NCBI GenBank assembly: GCA_964345035.1
Contig: CAYFPO010000012.1
Coordinates: forward strand, 1-50,021
Direction: 5' to 3'
Length of the DNA: 50,021 bases
DNA from: CAYFPO01 sp964345035
Lineage (GTDB): Bacteria; Fidelibacterota; Marinisomatia; SCGC-AAA003-L08; GCA-002704045
The position numbers were made by a program, and so were the translations under genes. Numbering within the stretch: position 1 is the stretch's first letter; every line of letters begins with the position of its first letter. Positions 24,529 through 32,103 of this stretch are shown one piece after another. The notes beneath the pieces were generated by a model that did no database searches, had not been told where the DNA came from, and saw nothing but the letters and a program-made list of their open reading frames with translations.

Positions 24529-25572
24529 TTAAAATATTTTTTGTTGGTTGTTCTTTTCAGGTATTGCAAATTGCAAATAATCATAAGTCTTATCAAGTGC
24601 AATTCTGCCGCGGGGAGTACGCTGAATAAATCCTTCTTTTATTAAATAGGGTTCATACACTTCTTCCAGTGTCCTTGCATCTTCAGAAATAGCTACACCC
24701 AAAGTTTCGATCCCTACAGGACCACCCTTGTATTTTTCAATCAGTGCGGTAAGAATCAGTCTGTCCATTTCATCAAGTCCATTTTCATCTATCCCCATTC
24801 TGTTTAGTGACTCTCTCGCAATTTCTCCATCAATAGTTTCTTTCGAATGAACCTGTGCAAAATCCCGTGCACGCCTCAATATACGGTTTGCAATTCTTGG
24901 AGTTCCTCGTGATCTTCTGCTGATTTCTTCCACACCATCCTGGCTGATTGAAATGCCAAGAATCGTACTTGATCTGGAAATAATTTTCCCTAAATCCTCT
25001 TCATTATAAAAATCGAGCCTGAGCACTACTCCAAACCTGTCCCGTAATGGTGAAGTCAGATTTCCGAGCCGTGTTGTAGCTCCCACCAAGGTGAAAGGAT
25101 TTAGATTCAACTGCACGCTCCGTGCACTGGGTCCTTTATCCAACATTATATCAATTGTATAATCCTCCATTGCAGAATATAAATATTCCTCCACAACACT
25201 GCTGAGTCTGTGAATTTCATCAATGAAGAATACATCCCCATGTTCCAAGTTTGTGAGCATACCTGCCAGATCACCGGCACGCTCCAAAACTGGTCCAGAA
25301 GATGAATGGATATTTACATTCAATTCTTTGGATACAATATTTGCAAGTGTGGTTTTACCCAATCCGGGTGGACCAAATAACAACACATGATCCAATGCTT
25401 CTTTCCGTTGTCTGGCAGCTTGAATGTACACTTTCAGATTGTCAATTACTTCATTTTGACCTACAAATTCAGAAACGGAAGAAGGCCGTAATGACTGTTC
25501 AGTCAGTACATCTTCATCGGACTTTTCAGGTGTTATTATTTTATTTATGGGGTCTTTAAAGGATTCAATCAT
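24529..25572 (-). CDS. ruvB: RuvB, Holliday junction branch migration ATPase
   Basis: A 347-residue AAA+ motor driving branch migration with RuvA. Walker A is GPPGLGKTTLA, Walker B FIDEIHRLS, sensor 1 GATTRLG, and SRGTPRIANRILRRARD carries the arginine elements. C-terminal winged helix: GGPVGIETL and FIQRTPRGRIA. ruvA and ruvC are not in this window. It heads the leftward housekeeping run. No clear ribosome site precedes its ATG. Confidence 0.97.
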   Translation of the reverse strand: MIESFKDPINKIITPEKSDEDVLTEQSLRPSSVSEFVGQNEVIDNLKVYIQAARQRKEALDHVLLFGPPGLGKTTLANIVSKELNVNIHSSSGPVLERAGDLAGMLTNLEHGDVFFIDEIHRLSSVVEEYLYSAMEDYTIDIMLDKGPSARSVQLNLNPFTLVGATTRLGNLTSPLRDRFGVVLRLDFYNEEDLGKIISRSSTILGISISQDGVEEISRRSRGTPRIANRILRRARDFAQVHSKETIDGEIARESLNRMGIDENGLDEMDRLILTALIEKYKGGPVGIETLGVAISEDARTLEEVYEPYLIKEGFIQRTPRGRIALDKTYDYLQFAIPEKNNQQKIF

Positions 25573-25829
25573 GCGAAAAATTCAGACCTTAAATATACTG
25601 CCAAATCCTCCCTGAATAAAAGGTTTTTTCGAGAAGAAACAGTGTTTTACCATAGACATAGTTTACAGTTTCAGGACTTAAAAAAGCTGAGGAATATGGG
25701 AATGGAAACCTGGCGTAGAATAAATTTGATTTCAGAATAGAAATGATAAAAACAACCCAAAAATATGGTGTGAGTGAAACCTCCTGTATATTTAGTGTGA
25801 GTCGTCCCACTGTTTATAAATAGGTTCAG
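25573..25829. other. Non-coding stretch upstream of ruvB
   Basis: About 250 AT-rich bases between ruvB and a pseudogene remnant. Short open frames exist on the minus strand but lack ribosome sites and family features. It presumably includes the ruvB promoter and may contain unrecognisable debris of the adjacent decayed gene. Confidence 0.4.
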
Positions 25830-26078
25830 TGATTTCAATCTGAAAGGATAAATAATAGTACTGTCCTCTAATAAATAGGGCATACTATCATACCCTCGAT
25901 CATGCGTTCAGGAGTGAATCAAATTTTCATCGTTATCCATGAGGTAAGTAGTCGCTGCGGTAAACACATTTCCTATGGGAGTAAAAAGAGTGTAACCATC
26001 AAAAGGAGCTCCCAAAAGCATAGTGCCGATGAGTAAATACTGCCAAAAAAATATTTTTAGTTTATTGATTTTAAGTAT
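25830..26078 (-). pseudogene. Remnant of a secreted arylsulfotransferase-like protein
   Basis: On the minus strand a frame with signal-like hydrophobic sequence (KIFFWQYLLIGTMLLGAP) continues into FDGYTLFTPIG and TTYLMDNDENLIHS, then meets TGA at 25908-25910. Reading through gives THDRGYDSMPYLLEDSTIIYPF, after which similarity is lost. From memory, secreted arylsulfotransferase-type proteins in related bacteria begin GYTLF..., ...YLMDNDxNxxxSW..., ...SMPYLLxDxxxxYPxR. The expected Trp codon (TGG) is exactly where TGA stands. No proper start codon precedes the signal-like part, and the C-terminal bulk is missing. I read it as the decayed N-terminus of such a gene. Confidence 0.6.
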
Positions 26079-27393
26079 TCAGAATTAGATTAGCTAAAAT
26101 GACAATATCCAGGATATTATTTATTCCATCCTCATTTAAATCACCTATATTTGAAAATCCACCATCCAGAATGATATTTATCAACAGGACTATGTCTAAA
26201 ATATTTAGTATATCATCCTCGTTTAAGTCTCCTTGTAAAAAGTCGTTTTCCGAGGAAAGAATTATAAATTGAAAAACACGTTTGTTATAGTCACTGAAAA
26301 ACGAATGGTCAGCTGTTATGACTTTTATCTGATCAAAGACCGCATTTCTTAAATCGCTATTTATTGAAGTCATAATTGGATAAGAGCCTGGATTCTGTAA
26401 TATGATTTGAGCAATTTCATCATCAAGGTATTGAAAATAATGATTTGAATCTATTATCCCATTTTGAAGAAATTCCTGATAAATGGAAGATGATAAACTT
26501 GAATCAATTTCAGGTATCTTTGTTAAACGATTCGGATGGAATGGCGACCGATCTAATACATGGAACTCTGTAATAATATTTCTTGATACTAGTTTATTAT
26601 AATTCATTTCTGCACCTCCAAGAGCAGGATCATAATTACCCACATTAAACATAGTTGGTATTTCCGTTAAATCATACAATTCTGTTGGATTTCCTTGAGA
26701 GCAAAAAAGGACTGCTCCATTCCAATTTAATACATATGCAATTACTGATGCAAAATTACCACCATTTGAAACGCCTGCAGAAAAAATTGGAATGTTTGGA
26801 TCTATGGTCCCATCATTAATCAAGTTAGATAAAATGACCTGTATATTTTGAATATCGATATTTGTATCAATAGACCAGTTATTGAGATCCCATCTGTTTT
26901 GACTATTTGGAATTTCCAATGTTGCATTTTCAGAGTCAGTAATGATTACATTATATCCAGCATATTTTGCATCTTGAATAAAATGTAATGGTTCAACCCT
27001 GGATACAATGTTGGCCGCACTTCCCCCGCTTCCGTGAAATAAGAATATTGTTCCAATCGCATTATCCTGAAGAATTAAATACACATTTTTAGGATTATTT
27101 ACACCATCGATGACTTCGAAATCAATAAGTAATGAATCCACGGCGAGAATATTTCCTTGAATATGGACATTTTGATTCGGCATGATAAAAGATGTATGCC
27201 ATTCGAGTGAATCAACCATAGCAGCATTATCACTTGACCAATAATGAAAATATTCGGTTAACAAAGAAAATTCAGCCCAAATATGAACTGTATCACCTTC
27301 TAGGTATTGACCTTCTCCATAACCATTTTCAATCGATACCATGGGTTGACTAAAGGCATTGATTGTTAACAAAAGACTAAATAATAATTTCAT
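26071..27393 (-). CDS. Secreted alpha/beta hydrolase with InlB-type repeat and dockerin-like tail
   Basis: A 440-residue exported protein. A signal peptide (MKLLFSLLLTINAFSQ) precedes a bacterial-repeat domain (VENGYG-like SIENGYGEGQYLEGD, then FIMPNQNVHI, about residues 19-80). The hydrolase core has FLFHGSGGSA (oxyanion region, near 118-127) and a nucleophile elbow GVSNGG near 207-212, resembling polyester depolymerase or feruloyl esterase-like enzymes. The last ~55 residues are two dockerin-like calcium repeats (GDLNEDDILNILDIV; GDLNEDGINNILDIV). I chose ATG 27393 over a TTG at 27402. Substrate unknown. Confidence 0.8.
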   Translation of the reverse strand: MKLLFSLLLTINAFSQPMVSIENGYGEGQYLEGDTVHIWAEFSLLTEYFHYWSSDNAAMVDSLEWHTSFIMPNQNVHIQGNILAVDSLLIDFEVIDGVNNPKNVYLILQDNAIGTIFLFHGSGGSAANIVSRVEPLHFIQDAKYAGYNVIITDSENATLEIPNSQNRWDLNNWSIDTNIDIQNIQVILSNLINDGTIDPNIPIFSAGVSNGGNFASVIAYVLNWNGAVLFCSQGNPTELYDLTEIPTMFNVGNYDPALGGAEMNYNKLVSRNIITEFHVLDRSPFHPNRLTKIPEIDSSLSSSIYQEFLQNGIIDSNHYFQYLDDEIAQIILQNPGSYPIMTSINSDLRNAVFDQIKVITADHSFFSDYNKRVFQFIILSSENDFLQGDLNEDDILNILDIVLLINIILDGGFSNIGDLNEDGINNILDIVILANLILNT

Positions 27394-27526
27394 ACTTAAC
27401 AAGACACTATTCTTTTAAAATAGTTATAAAATAAATTTCATATAAATAGCAAATCTGTAAAGAAGGTCTATCCACGTGTCATTTTCGAGAAGAAACGTTC
27501 GGCGTAAACTCTAATAGTTTAGCGTA

Positions 27527-29065
27527 TTAAGACCTTAGAATATTATTGATTAATGCAATAATATCCAAAATGTCAATTACAGCATCACTATTAATATCTG
27601 CCTGAAAAACCTGTTCATCATCAAACTCCGAAATTTCCAGAATATAGTTAACAATCAATACTATATCCAGCACATCAGCCTGACCGTCAAAATTGACATC
27701 ACCATAAGGAAATACATAGTTAATAGCTTCCATCACATCAATTACTCCCCAGCCATAATAATTATCGGGATTTTCAAATTGACTTGCCGTGTTCATCAAT
27801 GCTTCACGCACTTGAAGAGGTGTCCAGTCGGGATGAGCGCTGAGTATAACTGCAGATGCACCTCCAATAAGTGGCGTGGATAGTGAAGTGCCGCTGAGGG
27901 CACCGTATGAATTAAATTCATCTGGGGTTGCACAAAAAGTATATAATCCACGGGCACATACTTCCGGTTTGATTCTTCCGTCTGCAGTGGGACCATGTGA
28001 ACTAAACCAGGTGAGTTCTCCTAATGAATCCACTGCACCGCATGTAATCACATTAAAAGCATCTGCCGGTGCAATAATGCCGTCTTCTCCGGAATTTCCT
28101 GCTGCAGTACAGACAACCATACCGTTTTCTACTGCGATATTCACTGCAATAGTAGTAACAGCAGACTCACCATCCAAATCACTAAAAGTATACCAGTCAA
28201 TATATCCTAAGGAGGAGGATGCCACATCTGCCCCCATACTTTCACCCCATTCCAAACCGGCAACATACCAATCCTCTTCTATGGGTTCCTCTTGAGAAAC
28301 ATCTTCTGTCTTGGCAAGTAGAAATTCTGCTGCGTATGCTGGTCCGTATAATTGGCCTTCTAATCTACCGCCCAATGTTGACAAGGTATATGTGCCATGG
28401 TTATGTTGATTTTCTGGGTCGCCATCTTCATTCTGAGTTTCACCATCATTATTGATAAAATCCCATTCTGCGATTATCTGTTCTTCCGGGATGGCTTCAT
28501 GCTCAGTAAAATAACCCGTGTCCAGCATTAATACCCGCACACCCTGACCGGCATATCCTGAATCATGGGCTGCAATCACATTGATCTGTTCTAATTGATT
28601 GTAAGAAGGGCCGTATTCAAGTCTTTGGAAATCATTGCTGATAGTGGAAATTAAAGGTATGGTTTCAATTCTTTTGCCTTTTAGTACAAGTGCCAATGAG
28701 TCAACAAAAGGCAATTTTTTGATCTCGTTGATTTGTGTAAAATCTGCTCTCACAGAAACTGCATTCAGCCATTTGGATGTAGTGCGCCATTCTGCTCCCG
28801 TTTCCAATACAGAGGTAATATAATGCTCATTGACCGGTAAATCCCGAATATCAACCAATTGGTCATTTCTGGTTTTACTCCTTCGCAATATCGTATGGAT
28901 ATCCATTTCAGAAAGGTTTGAATCGAGAGCATTGTTGATAGCTACTTCTGATTCATATCCTTTATCAGAAAAATAAACCCAATAGTTTAAATACTCTGGA
29001 GTAAAACAAAAGTTTGTATGATGAAATAATAAAATATAAAATACGACCCTCTTCATTCCCATCAT
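27527..29065 (-). CDS. Secreted subtilisin-like serine protease with dockerin-like C-terminus
   Basis: A 512-residue S8 family protease. The N-terminal signal is followed by a propeptide-like region (to about 150). The catalytic triad is complete: Asp182 in LMLDTG, His223 in HNHGT and Ser394 in SGTSLSTP, with the oxyanion Asn in AAGNSG (321-326). From 455 to the end are two dockerin-like repeats (GDVNFDGQADVLDIVLIVNYIL; ADINSDAVIDILDIIALINNIL, each shown only in part of its range). Its ATG overlaps the M1 peptidase stop by four bases, so the two proteases are translationally coupled. Substrate unknown. Confidence 0.9.
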   Translation of the reverse strand: MMGMKRVVFYILLFHHTNFCFTPEYLNYWVYFSDKGYESEVAINNALDSNLSEMDIHTILRRSKTRNDQLVDIRDLPVNEHYITSVLETGAEWRTTSKWLNAVSVRADFTQINEIKKLPFVDSLALVLKGKRIETIPLISTISNDFQRLEYGPSYNQLEQINVIAAHDSGYAGQGVRVLMLDTGYFTEHEAIPEEQIIAEWDFINNDGETQNEDGDPENQHNHGTYTLSTLGGRLEGQLYGPAYAAEFLLAKTEDVSQEEPIEEDWYVAGLEWGESMGADVASSSLGYIDWYTFSDLDGESAVTTIAVNIAVENGMVVCTAAGNSGEDGIIAPADAFNVITCGAVDSLGELTWFSSHGPTADGRIKPEVCARGLYTFCATPDEFNSYGALSGTSLSTPLIGGASAVILSAHPDWTPLQVREALMNTASQFENPDNYYGWGVIDVMEAINYVFPYGDVNFDGQADVLDIVLIVNYILEISEFDDEQVFQADINSDAVIDILDIIALINNILRS

Positions 29066-32000
29066 CTAACTAACATGCCTCCGAAATCCATACTAAATTC
29101 TGCGCGGATATAATCCTGCCAGTTCTCACTGCCCAATTCCATATCTGTATCCCAGTTGAGTAGTAATGGTAAATGGAATTTAATTAGTTTCATATCCAGG
29201 GTTAATCCCAAAACATACATTTGATCGAAATCAGTTGGAACCGGCACATCTCCAAAATAGTCGGTAATAACCGGAATGGTTTGATTAATGAGGGTGACAG
29301 AATCAAAGAACAGACTGAATGGTCCCGGGAAGCCGGTAAACTCCCAGTTAATTCCAATCCCATCAGTGAAGGAAGCATAATAATCAGGTGCAATTCTCAG
29401 TGACGGACCGTTTAATCCAAATTTTGTCTGTGGTAAAATATACAGAGAATCACTTACCGTTCTATCCCAGACATAGTTTTTAAAATCGGGATCCAACCAG
29501 CCACCAAGGCGTGGAGTGTATTGACTTATGCCTGTGTTTGGGGTGTTGATGTAGGTTAACCGAATGTTGGATTTTAATTTTTTTGTGAAACGGTATTTGA
29601 ATCTCAGTTCCATTGAAAATCCATCGGAATTTGCGTATTCCGGACTTTTTGATGTTTTAACAGTTTCTGCATACCATCCATTTATACTAAAATGATACTG
29701 AAACAAGGGTGAAATACGGTTACTCCTTTTAAAATAGAATTTATATGATCGAATATCGTAATTGATATTCCATATTGAAATATTATCCGAAAATGCTTCA
29801 GTATCTATAAACTGATGGTATAATGATTGAAGTGAAATTCTCCAATAGGGATTACTTACAACCGGATCCCTGAAAATTGATGTAATACCAAACTGATATG
29901 TTTGTCTTCCCTGATCCCCTGAAAATCCAAATATAAAATTGGTCTTATCCGTTTTCAACCATTGATATTTTTTAAATACCACTGATATTGATCCAATTAC
30001 CTGATTATGATTAAAATCATACGACGGTGATATTTTATATGTTCTGCTTTCAACAGGTGAATCCCCTCTTGTTAATCCTATCCCAATGCTGCCGTTATAT
30101 GCATTGTATACACCAACAGGCACTGCATTTCCCAGATATCGTTTTGCGTAATTTGGTTCATCAAAAAAAGTATTGATTGAAATTCCTGTTTTCTTTAAAT
30201 AATTATTGGATCGGTCTATATCCGGCATAATTTCCAGAGGATCTATGATAATATTTTCTGTTCCTTTGGGAAATTTCAGTGCTTTTTTACCGGTAAAGCC
30301 ATCCATCCATTTATTAGACAATGATTTATTTTTATCATCTCTGAATTCAAGTTCCAGAGGTGCCGGAAAATTACCCTTATTTTCAATAAATACGAGATTC
30401 CTTTTTGTATTGATAATGGAATAATCTATTTTTTTTGTGGTATTTAATCCATCTTCCAAAAACCAATCGGCATCATTATCCAGATGATTTCTCACAATAT
30501 CAGCAAAATCTTCCGGATAGGGATGTTTGAATTTCCAGGTTTCATAATAATCCTGCATCACTTTATCCAGTTTTTCTTCCCCGAGATAATGTTCCAGAAA
30601 ATATGTAAAAACTGCGGTTTTTCCATATACCATGGAACCATAATTACCGGGATAAATTTCTGTGGAATGGATATCTATTGCTTGGTCATCATGATTAAAT
30701 GCACGATTCTGATAACCCAAATATGTGCCCATCCATCTGAAGGATGCTTTTCTCATGATAAATTTGTGCATCCAATCCTTAGGCATCACTTTCATTTGTC
30801 CGTTTAAACCATATTTTTTTTCATAGTATCGGATATTGGAGAATTCATTGAGTCCCTCATCCATCCAGGCATGGGCACGTTCATTGGAACCCAAAATCCC
30901 ATAAAACCAATTATGACCAACTTCATGCATAATGACCATTTCCAATACGTCCTTTGTGGGCATTTTTGAAATAACAGTAATATTGGGATATTCCATTCCA
31001 CCGCCTGCTGATAAGTCACCATCCACAGCGGTGAGATGCTCGTATGGATAATCTCCATAAAATTTGCTGTACCAAAAGCCGGAATCATGTAGATATTCAA
31101 TGGAATGTCTCCACTGCTCGGCATTTTTTGGTAGATACATACTCCAGAGTGTCACGTTTTTCTCACTGTATGGAAGTGTTAAATTTCCTTTTTGAACGAT
31201 ATAATCCTTATCTGCAAACCACGCAAAATCGTGGACATTATTCTGATGAAAATGAAGTGTTTTTGTTTGGATTGACTTTTTAGGTTTGTCTTCAGACTTT
31301 TTAAAAATCCCTAATATTTTGTCTAAGATATTTTCATCTGAGGCTTGGTCTTCTTTCAGTTTTTTCTTCAGTTGTTTTTCATCCAGTTCAATTAGTTTTG
31401 CACCTTCTTCTGCAAGAGAATCCAACCAGGCATATTCCGGATCATCATCAGGTAAAACTCCTGTTGCACCAACTATATAATCTTTTGGCAGGGTGATATA
31501 CACATCAAAGCTGCCAAATTCAGAATAGAATTCTCCCATGTTCAAATAGGGCATGGGGTGCCATCCGAATTTGTCATATACTGCCGGTTTGGGATACCAT
31601 TGTGTACATTCATAATGTTTACCCGAATGCCCAAATCGTGAAAAGACTTTGGGAATCTTTATGAAGAATGGGGTGTCCACTTTAACAGTATGTCCGGGTG
31701 GTAAGGGTTTTGGCAGATGGACTTTTGCTACATCAATCCATTCTTCATGATATTCCCATTCAGCCTGATTACCATCTACTACAAAATCCAAGCTGTCTAT
31801 ATACCCTCTGTCATTCACATCGGAAAAGTAAAAATTTGATTTTTTAAATTCCCACATCTGTTTTGCAAATGCGGTTTCAGCGTTTTTATATGCGTTAGGC
31901 CACAAATGAAACCAAATAAATGTCAATGTATCTGGTGAATTATTGGTGTACTGAATCGACTCAGCCCCGGAAAGTGTATGAAGTGAATCATTCAGTGTGA

Positions 32001-32103
32001 CATGAATTTCATAATTTACTTCCTGCTGGAAATAATCCTCCGGTAAGGTTCCGCAGAGTATTAGTGACAAAAAATGAATGCAGTTTATCCAATTTCTATT
32101 CAT
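29062..32103 (-). CDS. Secreted M1-family metallopeptidase, large
   Basis: A 1013-residue zinc metallopeptidase. A signal-like N-terminus (1-19) precedes an M1 beta-domain. HEVGHNW (393-399) and Glu416 in WMDEGLNEF are the zinc ligands and catalytic Glu. GGGMEYP (367-373) is the M1 GxMEN-type substrate loop, with Tyr for Asn. From about 640 to the end the sequence is strand-rich with alternating aromatics, ending in SMDFGGMLVR, and resembles a C-terminal outer-membrane beta-barrel. An acidic/Lys-rich insert occurs at about 240-275. It starts one base inside the uvrA stop (TAATG) and overlaps the subtilase start. Confidence 0.88.
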   Translation of the reverse strand: MNRNWINCIHFLSLILCGTLPEDYFQQEVNYEIHVTLNDSLHTLSGAESIQYTNNSPDTLTFIWFHLWPNAYKNAETAFAKQMWEFKKSNFYFSDVNDRGYIDSLDFVVDGNQAEWEYHEEWIDVAKVHLPKPLPPGHTVKVDTPFFIKIPKVFSRFGHSGKHYECTQWYPKPAVYDKFGWHPMPYLNMGEFYSEFGSFDVYITLPKDYIVGATGVLPDDDPEYAWLDSLAEEGAKLIELDEKQLKKKLKEDQASDENILDKILGIFKKSEDKPKKSIQTKTLHFHQNNVHDFAWFADKDYIVQKGNLTLPYSEKNVTLWSMYLPKNAEQWRHSIEYLHDSGFWYSKFYGDYPYEHLTAVDGDLSAGGGMEYPNITVISKMPTKDVLEMVIMHEVGHNWFYGILGSNERAHAWMDEGLNEFSNIRYYEKKYGLNGQMKVMPKDWMHKFIMRKASFRWMGTYLGYQNRAFNHDDQAIDIHSTEIYPGNYGSMVYGKTAVFTYFLEHYLGEEKLDKVMQDYYETWKFKHPYPEDFADIVRNHLDNDADWFLEDGLNTTKKIDYSIINTKRNLVFIENKGNFPAPLELEFRDDKNKSLSNKWMDGFTGKKALKFPKGTENIIIDPLEIMPDIDRSNNYLKKTGISINTFFDEPNYAKRYLGNAVPVGVYNAYNGSIGIGLTRGDSPVESRTYKISPSYDFNHNQVIGSISVVFKKYQWLKTDKTNFIFGFSGDQGRQTYQFGITSIFRDPVVSNPYWRISLQSLYHQFIDTEAFSDNISIWNINYDIRSYKFYFKRSNRISPLFQYHFSINGWYAETVKTSKSPEYANSDGFSMELRFKYRFTKKLKSNIRLTYINTPNTGISQYTPRLGGWLDPDFKNYVWDRTVSDSLYILPQTKFGLNGPSLRIAPDYYASFTDGIGINWEFTGFPGPFSLFFDSVTLINQTIPVITDYFGDVPVPTDFDQMYVLGLTLDMKLIKFHLPLLLNWDTDMELGSENWQDYIRAEFSMDFGGMLVR

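Noticed and set aside
25589..25883. Two ~70-residue minus-strand open frames upstream of ruvB
   Set aside because: One is partly the decayed arylsulfotransferase frame after its stop; the other has no ribosome site or family features.
25626..27496. 15-base direct repeat TTTTCGAGAAGAAAC at 25626-25640 and 27482-27496, flanking the pseudogene and hydrolase
   Set aside because: About one 15-mer repeat pair is expected by chance in a 50-kb window, more with AT bias, and no further homology extends on either side. Not enough for an att site or transposition footprint.
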